64,000 nt of DNA, taken from NCBI RefSeq assembly GCF_000002425.4, contig NC_037254.1:12044803-12108802 (forward strand), written 5' to 3'. A program made the translations under genes and the position numbers. The first letter of the stretch is position 1, and each line of letters opens with the position of its first letter. The notes below the pieces were generated by a model. The model was not told the origin of the DNA. It did not search any database and was given only the letters and a program-made list of their open reading frames with translations. Positions 13,980 through 25,025 of this stretch are shown here, piece by piece. This DNA comes from Physcomitrium patens. Taxonomy: Eukaryota > Streptophyta > Bryopsida > Funariales > Funariaceae.

Positions 13980-14570
13980 ATCTAACATGCTCTATTCGAA
14001 GGCTTCTACTAAATGTTGCGAAGAGTCTTGCGGGTAGTATATTCACCCACATCTCTAATGTTTAGCATGGAAATAGCCACAAAAAAATCTTTACAACATT
14101 TCTATGTGTATGAATGACACTAGCACACAATCTTCCTCAAGGGTGTTATCAGCACCTTTGCTTTCTTGTGCTTGTTGATGGCAAACAAGCTCGACAATTT
14201 TATGATCATTTAGCTCAATATGCACATTGTTTTCTTCAATTGGATTAAGGAGATTTTTAATTGACATTGGATTCCTTAATGGAAGATCTCAAATTATGCC
14301 CACTAGCTCTTCTTTGATTATTTCTTCACCATTGATTTCTCCAACTTCATGTACTTGTTTAAACAATCTAGAATGCCAAAAATGATTTTGTATTATTATT
14401 AGAGATATTTTTGTCTAAGCCATAGGTGCCCATTGTATTGCCATCAATTAGTCGACCTTGTATAAGTTCATTTCATTTTGCTTGAAACAATCAAGTATAT
14501 CTCACAAATAGAAGTGAGAGTAGTATTGCTTGAATGCTACAATGATTCCAACATCTATTGGCTGAATCTT
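13980..14570 (-). mobile_element. pogo-like (Tc1/mariner superfamily) transposase, C-terminal remnant
   Basis: Read on the minus strand from 14,570, one frame runs for about 155 codons with recognisable DDE-transposase sequence. It opens with IQPIDVGIIVAFKQYY, the counterpart of the QPLDAGIIxxFKxxY block that follows the second catalytic Asp region in pogo/jerky transposases. Further on come AIQWA and NHFWHSRLF (family: AIxWxxxAW and NCFRHCGI), then the acidic tail NLLNPIEENNVHIELND. The frame is broken by a few stop codons that look like C-to-T or G-to-A changes (one at an expected Arg, one at an expected Trp), so it is a dead, old copy. Its N-terminal side continues beyond the LTR elements at 24,117. 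No terminal inverted repeats were found. Confidence 0.75.
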
Positions 14571-15033
14571 CAAAGATGGTAATATATTGAACTAAAATGG
14601 CTATTGCTAAAGAAAAGAAGATTAGAAAGTCTTGAAATAAGACTAAGGTTTAGAAAGGCATTGACAAGAGTAAAGAAGGCTTCATTCTTGCCTCCATATA
14701 TACTCTCTAACTAGGAGCTATATGACAATATTCTATACGACCTCCAACACATGTTGACTTTGCTAGAGACATGTTTTAACTTGCAAGGAAGTTATCTATA
14801 TGCACGTCACATAGTTAACTTTTTCTACAAGCTATTAAAATGTGTGACATGTGACTAACTTATTGACTAAGTTTTTAGCCTATCAATTTATTACAAATAC
14901 ATGTAAAGTCAAAGTAGTATCTATGAAGCTTCTAAAAAACTTCTTTAGAAAATATTACACAATTAATCTATTTTAATTTATTTCTACTTAATAATATAGG
15001 TAATTATTGAAATAAATATGTATGTGAAAGATA
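14571..15033 (-). repeat. 3' LTR of the old chromovirus
   Basis: Matches 23,650-24,116 closely, for example around the shared GTTGACTTTGCTAGAGACATG / GTTGACTTTACTAGACACATG block, and matches the younger LTRs more distantly. It is followed at 15,034 by the purine-rich tract (minus strand) that precedes a 3' LTR. Confidence 0.75.
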
Positions 15034-15895
15034 TTATCTCTCCTTTTAAGGATGAGTTCCACAAGGAGTAGTCATCATATGTTGAAAAAATATAGGATTT
15101 GGCAAATTGTATTTGCTATATAGTCTAGTCTTTGTTTTCTTCTAAGATGGTTGATAAGTTCTCTCAATTATTGATAGTGTTTGATACTACAATGGAAAAA
15201 CCATCTTATTATTTGATTGTTGTTGAGGCCTTCCTAATTCTTTTCAAATGAAACATTTGGAATACTATTAAGAGTTGCTCTTATCCCTAATAAAATTATC
15301 AAACATTACGAATCTCTTCCAAGATTGTGATACCAAATACATTGTATCTCATCATTTATTTGAAGAAGAACATGTCGTTTTTGAGAATCTTCATATCAAT
15401 TATGTCATCTTGAAGGTTGTGACAATTGTAATATCTTATTTTATAAATTAGTAAATGAAAGCTCTTGAGTTGAATTTGTAAGTTATTAGTTCTCCATCTC
15501 CTTAGTACCACAAATACATAGAAGCTATAAATAAGAATAGAAAGTAGAATGTTATTTTCCTTGTATCTTATTTCTTTTATAGCAAAGGTTTGTTATTCTT
15601 CATCTTAGTTTTGATGGATGTTGTCAATAAAAAACTTCAACCTTCTTTATTGCATTTGCAAGATTCTTTATTGGCTCATGTGTATATTTATTAATATCAT
15701 ATCTATGCCAATGAACAAGATATCTCAATCTATTTTTACGACTATCTTTAATCTAAGACTTCTTCTACCTCAAACTTTTGATTATTAACTACTTCTATTA
15801 AAAGAGGTGGTATTTGTCTTCTTCTTGAGTTATTCATTATTTTATATAGTTCAAAAAAAGACACATTATCGTAATATAAGATGGCTAATTTTCAA

Positions 15896-16441
15896 GGACA
15901 AAGACTCGATGAGGGAAAATATACACAAAAAGGCTATCTCGATATAATAAGTCAAAATATAAACAAGTAGGTATATTAAAAGGAAACTGGAATGGCTATT
16001 GCCACAAGACAAGAAACTAAAGACTCTTGAACCTGGACTAGAAGCAAGAAAGGAGTTGACAAGAGTGAAGAAGCCTTCACTCTTGTCTCTATATATACTA
16101 TCTAACTAGAGGCTACGTGGCGACGTTCTATAAGACCTCCAATATGTGTTGACTTTATAGGACACATGCCTTGACTTATAAGGCAAGTTCTTCTACGTGT
16201 GGACCACATAGCTAGCTTGATCTTCAAACTAACAACATGTGTGGGACATGGCCAACTTGTTGACCACGTTTCTAATCCAAAAAGTCAATTAAAGACAGCT
16301 ATGAAGTCAAAGCAACGTCTATGAAGCTTCTAAGAAGCTTTCATATTAAATAATATAGAATTTACTTACTTTTACCTACTTTTACTTACTTCTACCTATT
16401 TGTATATGTAATTACTAGCTTACATAATTATGTCCGTGATA
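15896..16441 (-). repeat. 3' LTR of the younger chromovirus
   Basis: Aligns over about 460 bases with 21,815-22,275 at about 94% identity by eye. The inner end in element sense begins TATCACGGAC, against TGTCACGGAC in the partner. The outer boundary at the left is uncertain by about 25 bases. Confidence 0.8.
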
Positions 16442-16456
16442 TTATCCCCCCTTCTA
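16442..16456 (-). other. Polypurine tract of the younger chromovirus
   Basis: On the minus strand the sequence AGAAGGGGGGATAA lies directly before the 3' LTR, the usual site of plus-strand priming in LTR elements. Confidence 0.65.
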
Positions 16457-19400
16457 GAGACGAGTTCCACAAGGAGCGGTCATCATATGTTGAAGAAATC
16501 TATGATGCGACGAATTGTATTCGTGACATACTCTGATCTTTGTTCTCTTCGAAGATGATTGATAGGGCCTCTCAACCATCAGTAGTGTCCCATACCAGGG
16601 CGGGAAGACCATCCAATTATTTGATCATTGTTGAGGCCTTCGTAACTTCCTTCGAATAGAATATTTGGAATACCATCAGGAGTTGTTCCTATCTCTAGCA
16701 CAATCACCAAACATCGGGAGTCTCTTCCCAAATTGTGATACCAAGCGCGTTGTATCTCGCCATCTATTCGAGGAAGAACATGTCGTTCTTGAAAATCTTC
16801 ATCTCGATTGCGTCGTCTTGAAGGTTGTGACAATCGTAATGTCTCATCCTGCAGGTCAGCAAATGAAGGCTCTTGAGTCGAATCCGCTGGTTGTTGGTTC
16901 TCCATCTCCTAAGCGTCACTACTACAAAGAAGCTACGAACAAGAATTGAAAGTAGAATGTTATCTTGCCTAGATGTTGTTTCTTTTATAAAGAAGGTTTT
17001 CATCTTGATTTTGATGGATGTCATCGATAAAAAGCCTCCACCGCCTTTGCTACATTTGCAAGATTCTTTATTGGCTCCCATAAACATTTACTAATACCAT
17101 ATCCGCGCCAATGGACAAGATATTCTAATTTATTTTGGCGTCGCGTTGAATCTAAGACTTCTTCTACTTCAAATTCTTCATTATTATCCACTTCTATAAG
17201 AGGAAGTGGAGCTTGTTGTCTTCTTGGTATGTCCACTATCTTGTATGGTTCAAGAAGAGACATGTGGAATACTGGATGGATTTTCATTAACTCCGATAGA
17301 TGTAAACGATATGCAACTGGATTGATTTGTGCAGAAATAGAAAATGGTCACAGCCTTCGATAGTCCAACTTGTCACAAGGACGAGTGGTCTTGATATTGC
17401 GACGAAGTAGCCATACCTTATCACCCAAGATGAATGATGGTTGTTCCTTTTGATAGACATCCGCATTGACCTTTTGTTGTTCTTGAGCCTCTTTTAACTA
17501 CGCCTTCATTGTTGCATGTAGCTGTGATAAATGAATTGCCAAATCTTTCGCAATAGGATTATCAACTTTTGAAAAGTCAAAAGTATCAAGTCGTGGATGA
17601 TAACCATAATTAGCAAAGAAAGGTGTTTTTTTTGTAGAAGAATGTACCGTGTTATTGTAAGCAAACTCTACCAATGGTAAAAGAGTTGTCCAATCATCTT
17701 GTTGGTAATTAATGGTACATCTTAAATATTGCTCCAAACCTTGATTAACACTCTCCGTTTGTCCATCAGTTTGAGGATAGAATGTCGAATATAGTTTTAT
17801 ATCCACTTTAAGAATCTTGAAAAGAGTCCGCCAAAATCTTGATACAAATTGAGTTCCCCTATCTGATATAATATCCTTGGGTAATCCATGATAGAGATAG
17901 ATATTGTCAAGAAAGAGCTTAGCTGTTTCTTCACCTGTGATAGATTTTGTACATAGTACAAAATGTACCATCTTGGTAAAACGATCTACTATCACGAATA
18001 TAGAGTCATAAGAACCTGAGATTGGAAGATCCGTGATGAAGTCCATAGAAACAGAAGACCATGGTTGTTCTGGAATGGATAATGGCTGAAGAAGTCCAAA
18101 AGGTCGATGACGAGGAGTTTTCGATCTTGAGCAAACATCACATGATTATACAAAATCTTTAATTGTCTTCCACATTTGAGGCCACCAAAAATCCCTAGAT
18201 ATCAGCTCTAAAGTCTTATTATATCCAAAATATCCTGCTGCTGGAAAGTCGTGACGAGCTTGAAGAACACGTAAACGTGCTTCTCCTTCTGGAACATATA
18301 GGCGTCCTTCGAAATAGAGTAGGTTGTTCTTGAATTCAAATTTAGAGGGATCATGAAATTTAGAAGAATTATTCTTGATATCATTAACAAGAGGGTCTGA
18401 AGACATACTTAATTGGACTTACTTAAGAAAAGTTAAATCAACAGTCAATGTTGATTTTATTGCTCGAAGATAAAATTGCTCCGGCTTCAAGAGAACCATT
18501 CTTTGTTGCTCAAAAGCTACATCTCCTTCTTTTGGTGCAAGATAAGAACGTCTAGACAAGGCATCGGACAAACCTTATTGCTTTTCTGGCCGATAAGTGA
18601 TGATGAACTCGAATCTTGCTAAAGACATGTTCCAACGAGCTTGGCGACGATTTAATACGTGTGTTGATATAAAATATTCGAGGTTCTTGTGATCCGTATA
18701 CACAATGACTGGATTAGAAGCGCCTTCTAGATAATGATGCCATTCTTGAAAAGAATCCACAATTGCAAGAAGTTCTTTATCGTGGATCTCATAATTGATT
18801 TCTACTACTGAGAATTTTCTTGAATGAAAGGCTACTGGATGAAGTTTGTCATTTGTTCCCATTTGTAATAAAACCACACCTAGAGCAAAGTCCAATGCAT
18901 CTGTTTCCATAAAGAATGCTTTGAAAAAATCAACACGATACAAGATTGGTACAGAAACAAACGCTGTCTTCAAAGATTCAAAAGCAACTTCCGCTTCTTG
19001 ATTCCATTGGAGTTTGTCTTTACAAGTCAAACATGTAAGTAGAGCTGCAACTCAAGAAAAGTCTTTGATAAAGATCCGATAGTAGTTGGCAAATCCCAAA
19101 AAACATTGGACATCTCTTATCATTTTTGGGATCTTCCAGTCTATAATAGTTTGAACTTTCTTAGGATCCATCATAAGTCTATCATTTGAAATGATGTAAC
19201 CTAAGAAATCGACTTGAGTAGTGTGGAACACACACTTTTCTATCTTGGCATAGAGTCGTGCATCTCTTAATTTTTGTAACACACGATCAACATGAAGTTC
19301 ATATTCTTCTGGATTCTTAGAACAAATCAAGATGTCGTCTAGATAACAGACCACAAAATCGTCCAAAAACTCTCGAAAAACATCATTCATTAGATATTGA

Positions 19401-21682
19401 AAAGCTGTTGGTACATTTGTAAGTCCAAAAGGCATGACGTTGTATTCAAAATGTCCATACCTAGTTCGAAATGCAGTCTTCCATTCATCTCCTTCTTTGA
19501 TGCGTATTAGATTGTATGCTCTCCGAAGATCTATTTTTGTATAGATCTTAGCTTGATTCAGCTGATCAAGAAGTCCAGATATTAAAGGTAGTGGATACCT
19601 GTTTTTGATGGTAATCTTGTTGAGTCCTCGATAATCAACACACATCCGTAATGATCCATCTTTTTTCTTCACAAATAGAATTGGAGCTCTTGCCAGAAAT
19701 TTAGAATGGCGTATGAAATTCTTGGCTAGATTTTCTTCAATATACTCCTTGAGTTCAGCCAACTCATTTTGTGATAAACTGTAGATTGGTCCGAATGGCG
19801 GTTGTTGTCCTTCTTGAAGGTCAATTGAGCAATCATAGGGACGATGTTCCGGAAGTGTATCCACATTCTTTTTTTCAAATACATCTTGAAATTCTTGATA
19901 TTGGCTTGGAATGCCACTTGAAGTCTTTTCACCAGTAAAAACGGGTGTGGCATAAATAATATATGGTGATTCTTTCATAGCAGTATGTAAGAAAGCTTTT
20001 GTACCTATAAATACGGGTTTAATTGAACTGGACTTATGACTCTCTATTTGATTAACTACACTATTAGTTATACTTTTAGAGAAAGTAAGAGTTCGGAAAA
20101 TCCAATCTATTTGAGGGTTGTATTTTTCTAACCATGATAAACCTAAAATGACTGGATTAGAGGGAGATCTAATGATATTAAATACTACAAAACTATTATG
20201 ACCATTGATTATTACTTCTATAGGAAGGATTTCATGAGTAATATCTCCAGAAGACAATGGACGACCATCTATGACTTCTACATGAACATATTTTGTTTTC
20301 TTTACTAAAGATATGCTATATCTTTTAGTAAATTCTTCATCTAAAAAATACGCTGAGGCTCTTGAATCTAACAAGGTAGAGACTTTGTAATGTTTAGGTC
20401 CTAAAATAACATTTAATGTAAAACAAGGAGAGGGCTCTGAGGAGAGAATAGGACCTTTACTAGATGTTGTGCAAGGTTCCAGCCGCACGGTCCCTATTGT
20501 AGCTGGACAAACTCGTTTTCCGACATATTGTCTTCTTTCATAGCTATACTCCTCATTTTGTGATTGCATCGTTTCTTTGGACAATGTTGAGCAGTGTGCT
20601 TTGGTTTTCTACAATATAAACATAATCCTTCTTGACGACGACGAGTCTTTTCTTGCTCAGTAAGAGATTTGAAACGTACTGCATCAATTTGCATATCCTC
20701 TACTTCCGAATGTATGTGTTAAAGAGGTGTTGGTGTTGCCATTGAATTACAGTAACATTGAGGTCCACTTGTATGGTTCTCAGATTGGAATTCAAAAAGG
20801 TGATTGTCGCACTTCACAGCAAAGTCAATTGCTTGACTCAATGTTTGAGGATCAGGTAAGTTGAGCATTAATTTTTTTACCTCATATTGTAATCCGTAGA
20901 GAAATTGGCTAATAAGTGCAGCATCATCCCACTTGATATCAGTTACAAGTTGTCGAAATTGTGAAGCATATAACGTTACTGATCGATTGCTTTGTCATAA
21001 AATATGGATCTTATTGGTTGCAACATGAATTGCATCATGTTCTCTATACATGGATCGAAACTCCGCCAAAAAAACCTCTAGATTATCTAATATTAGATCT
21101 CGTCGTTCAAGAAAAGATGAAAACCATGATAGTACTGAACCTGAAAGAAGCGTACCAATGAATCTAACTTGCGATCTTGAAGTTGGATAGCTTTGGGGTT
21201 GAAGTTCAATCACAAGTTGTACTTGATTGATAAATCCTCGAAACTTGGATCTGGTGCCATCAAACTTCTTGGGTAGGGCAATTCTTGGTTCTCTAACATT
21301 TGAAGGGCGTTCCACCATAGGAGAAAGGACATGGTTTGGTGCAGATGTTGAAGCAGCTCCAACCATTTCTATATCTTCACTTCCTGCCAATCTTGTTGCT
21401 CCTTGTGGTGGTAAATTGAGTTGATGCATCGCAAGCATTAACTCCCTCAATTGCTCTTACATTTGTGCCATTGCACTCTTCATTTCAACAAGTTCTGCCA
21501 TGATAATACTTAGAAGAGAGAAGATGTCTAATATCGCTCAAGACAAATAGAAGAGAGGACTTGAGAACAAAGAAAATACTAAGGACAATATCAGTTTAGA
21601 AGAGGGTAATCCGTAACTTCTAATATGCTTATATCTTATCAAAAAAAAGGAGGTAATCCACTTTTAATCAAGATTAGACAAA

Positions 21683-21691
21683 GCTCTGATA
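21683..21691 (-). other. Primer-binding site of the younger chromovirus
   Basis: On the minus strand TATCAGAGC follows the 5' LTR end (CACCTACA). It matches the core of the plant initiator-Met tRNA primer site (TGGTATCAGAGC), with the first bases changed. Confidence 0.65.
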
Positions 21692-21692
21692 T

Positions 21693-22275
21693 TGTAGGTG
21701 TACTCTTGTCAATCTGTCAAGGACAAGAACTCAATGAAAAAACAATTCAGACAAGTGAGCCTTCACTCAAAAAAAGAAAATAAAATATAAATAAATAAGT
21801 ATGTATATTGAAAGAGAAAGTGGAATGGCTATTGCCAAAAGACAAGAAAACTAGAGATCCTTGAAACTAGACTGGAAGCAAGAAAGGAGTTGACAAGAGT
21901 GAAGAAGCCTTCACTCTTGTCTCTATATATACTATCTAACTAGGGGCTATGTGGCGACGTTCTATAGGACCTCCAATATGTGTTGACTTTATAGGACACA
22001 TGCCTTGACTTACAAGGCAAGTTCTTCTACGTGTGGGCCACATAGTTAGCTTGATCTTCAAGCTAACAACATGTGTGGCACATGGCCAACTTGTTGACCA
22101 CGTTTCGAATGGAAAAAGTCAATTAAAGACAGCTATGAAGTCAAAGCAGCATCTATGAAGCTTCTAGGAAGCTTTCATATTAAATACTATAGAATTTACT
22201 TACTTTTATCTACTTTTACTTACTTCTACATATTTGTATATGTAATTACTAGCTTACATGATTATGTCCGTGACA
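21693..22275 (-). repeat. 5' LTR of the younger chromovirus
   Basis: Begins TGTCACGGAC and ends CACCTACA in element sense, giving TG...CA ends and about 583 bp. It is followed by the tRNA-Met type primer site inside and flanked by TTCAA outside. Confidence 0.82.
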
Positions 22276-23557
22276 TTCAAACAATATGGAAATTTCTTGA
22301 GAAACTTCCTAATATCTAGTATATATTAGAGTGAAGGCTAAGGAGATCTTTAGTCTTGACAACATATTTTTTGGATTTTTAGTTCACCTTTTTTGATGTT
22401 AATCTTGATTCATCTAATTTAATCAAGTTTTTGTTAGTTTTTTTATTGAAATTCTTTTGTTCAATTCCTTGTTTAGTTTCTTATATATTATATCTATGAC
22501 AGCAAGCTTTTAAAAACTTAGAAGGTATTGCTATGGCTTGACTTGTACTTCTCCAATCAAATCTTTATCTTAAACATCTTTCAAAGAGCCAATTTTTGTA
22601 TGCAATGACTTAAGTAATAAATTGCTCCAATAAATTTGCTCTCAACATTGTCAACAATAAATCTTTGATATTATCTTTTAATCCATATTAAAATTGATTG
22701 GTAATGATTTTTTTATTTTAATCCACATTACAAGAAAGATTTTAGAATTTAATAGCATATATGGTGGCTAAACATGATTCTTATTGTAGTGCTACAAGCT
22801 TAGTCTCTGTTATCCTTTTATAATTACTTTTTTCAAATATAGCAATAAATATTTCTAAAAATAAATTTAAATCATAAAATAGACACGAATTTTTTTCTAT
22901 CATAGGTTCAAACCAAAAAAGATCATTTCTTGATAGAATAGTACATATGAATTCAACTTGATTAAATCCATTAGGATATTGAACAAGATACAATCTTAAA
23001 TATAGCTTAATTTATTGCAAAGATCTTCAAAATTTTGATCTTGTTCCATCCAACTTTTGAAGCATACTAATTCTTCTTTCCTTTATAATTATAAAAGGAA
23101 GACTTCTTGAATTTGGTCGTGAAGCTGATCTACTTGTTTTCTTCAATTACACAACTTCTTGATGTAGACTCTGGACTTCTTTTATATATATAAGAGTAAA
23201 ACCTCTATAATTTATATTAGAAATATATGAGATTTTTACTCTTAGAATATTTACAAGCTTATGAAGATCTGTTATAGATACGAATCTATTCTCACTTCTG
23301 CTAAGAGTAGCATCTATAATCTTTTTTTTTATAGAGAATTCAAACAAATTCAATAAGTTAAATTAGAAAAAAATAACCTGCAATCTCTAATATCAAATGA
23401 AAATTTCCACAAAGAGGTATAATCCACTTTGTTTGAAGAAAAAATCAGTATTAAAAAACTAAATTATTTGTTTAAAGATGGATAGTCTACAGCCTTCAAA
23501 ATACAACAATAGAAATGGTGTAAGCTACTCACTCCTAAAAGAAGATAAGAATAATAA

Positions 23558-24116
23558 GTTAGTACTCTTGTCAAACTATCAAAGATATGAATCTTTAAAA
23601 AAGAAATCCTTAATATACTCTTATATCACTCAAAAAGACTAAGAAATCAATAAAAGATGGTAATATATTGAACTAAAATGGCTATTATCAAAGACAAAAA
23701 GATTAGAAAGACTTGAAATAAGACTAAGGTTTAGAAAGGTATTGATAAGAATAAAGAAGGCTTCACTCTTACATCCATATATACTCTCTAATTAAGAGCT
23801 ATGTAGCAATATTCTATAGGACTTCCAATACATGTTGACTTTACTAGACACATGTTTTAACTTGTAAGGCAAGTTATCTATATGTGCATCACATAGTTAG
23901 CTTGTTCCACAAGCTACTAATACATGTGACACGTGGCTAACTTGTTGACCAAGTTTCTAGCCTACCAATTAATTATAAATATGTGTAGAGTGAAAAAAAG
24001 CATCTATGAAGCTTCTAAGAAGCTATTCTGGAAGATATTATGAAATTAATCTATTTTTATTTATTTCTATTTAATCATATAAGTAATTATTGGAATAAAT
24101 ATGTATATCTATGATA
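23558..24116 (-). repeat. 5' LTR of the old chromovirus
   Basis: Aligns with the LTR at 14,571-15,033 and, more distantly, with the younger LTRs. Its outer edge abuts pogo-like transposase sequence, where the frame reads YNVYNM just before the junction. Confidence 0.75.
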
Positions 24117-24260
24117 CCATATTGTACACATTGTAAAAATCATAATTGGCAATGCGGGCATGCAAAACAAGCTTCACTATATCAATACCAACTTAATTAG
24201 CTAAGCCTACCTTTTCATGTATTTTGATCATTTTTAGCTTCTGGCAAGAGAAAAAAAATT
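24117..24260 (-). mobile_element. pogo-like transposase remnant, part before the first catalytic Asp
   Basis: On the minus strand, running towards the LTR junction, one frame reads KLVLHARIANYDFYNVYNM. This matches the block that leads into the first catalytic Asp (DxYNMDETG) of pogo/jerky DDE transposases, and the frame is cut by the LTR exactly where the D codon should start. The C-terminal part lies on the other side of the LTR nest at 14,570. About 100 residues of the family that should lie between the two pieces are absent from the window. Sequence further right (to about 24,420) is too decayed to assign. Confidence 0.6.
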
Positions 24261-24420
24261 CAAACAAATCGTTTAAAATTCCATTTTATTTTTTGAGATT
24301 ACAAGCATCTTTGTAAAGCATCAATCGTACTTCTTAATTAGCACCACTAATAACAATTTATTTTTAAATTATTATTGTAGAATCCATAGAGCAAGTGATT
24401 CCTTGAGGTCAAAAAAGTAA

Positions 24421-25025
24421 ACCATCTTTGAACACTTTATTTGAAGCTAGTCTTTGTACTCATTCCATGGCTTTGTACTCATTTCATTTCAAGATTTTGC
24501 TAATAACGACTTATAAAGATGCTTTTGCAAGCTTAAACTTGGTTTTGGTCCACTCTATAAGAATCATGTGTAAGATTCAAGGATGCACATTATTCTCTTT
24601 ACAAATTAGCAATTGTTGAGCATTGAAGTGTAACATTATATCGGATGCAGAAGTGTTGGGCATGTAGGAAGGAAAGCACTGGGCTAGTGGTGAGTGGATA
24701 TTTAAGCAAATTCATGATTTTGATTCAACCTAATAAGTTTTAACCTCCTATAAGTTATGTTTTGGGAGGTGAATAACCCTAAAACTTACAAGTAGTAATA
24801 CTATATGGATGTATGTATGTAAGTATATATTGAAGTGCACGATGAAGCAATTGCAGAAAATAACAATTTGGTACATGATGCAACTGTGCCCAATGGAGGC
24901 ATTCTCACCAGTCCTGCATTGTTTCTGTAACTAAACTACCTTGGAATTGTGCTCACGACTGCCTGCAACTCCTCGGACCATCTACCCATTATGCAGGTTC
25001 TTCATGTGTGGACTAAAAATTCCCC
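24421..25025. other. Intergenic DNA, 3' flank of the GH31 gene
   Basis: The left part is AT-rich. The last 200 bases before 25,026 have gene-like composition and probably include the 3' UTR of the minus-strand GH31 gene. I see no other feature. Confidence 0.4.

Larger units (their letters stand above)
15891..22280 (-). mobile_element. Younger Ty3/Gypsy chromovirus with chromodomain, nested in the old copy
   Basis: A full-size fossil element of about 6.4 kb in minus orientation. Parts in element order: 5' LTR 21,693-22,275; primer-binding site; gag about 21,450-20,500, ending in a CX2CX4HX4C zinc knuckle; protease about 20,420-20,050; reverse transcriptase about 19,860-19,060 with the YLDD active-site box; RNase H about 19,030-18,575; integrase about 18,400-17,500 with zinc-binding and catalytic core; chromodomain about 17,290-17,020; an extra short frame at 16,905-16,579; polypurine tract; 3' LTR to 16,441. 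TTCAA at 15,891-15,895 and 22,276-22,280 is a candidate target duplication. The coding part has roughly five breaks. By eye the two LTRs differ at about 6% of sites, mostly transitions, so it is moderately old but much younger than its host element. The gag wording (LPKKFDGTRSKFRGFINQ) resembles fungal-type (Tcn1-like) chromoviruses. Confidence 0.88.
14571..24116 (-). mobile_element. Old, eroded Ty3/Gypsy chromovirus, host of a nested younger copy
   Basis: This fossil lies in minus orientation. Its 3' LTR is at about 14,571-15,033 and its 5' LTR at about 23,558-24,116. Internal DNA at 15,034-15,890 matches, at nucleotide level, the 3' end of the younger element (16,442-17,290), and DNA at 22,281-23,557 matches its gag side (about 20,850-21,690). 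The younger element sits between these halves. A residual gag-like stretch near 22,781-22,993 aligns with the younger gag. Most of pol is not found. Compared with the younger copy, differences are dominated by C-to-T and G-to-A, as expected from long decay of methylated cytosines. It is thoroughly broken (many breaks) and clearly older than the element it contains. It lies inside a pogo-like transposase. Outer ends are approximate. Confidence 0.8.
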
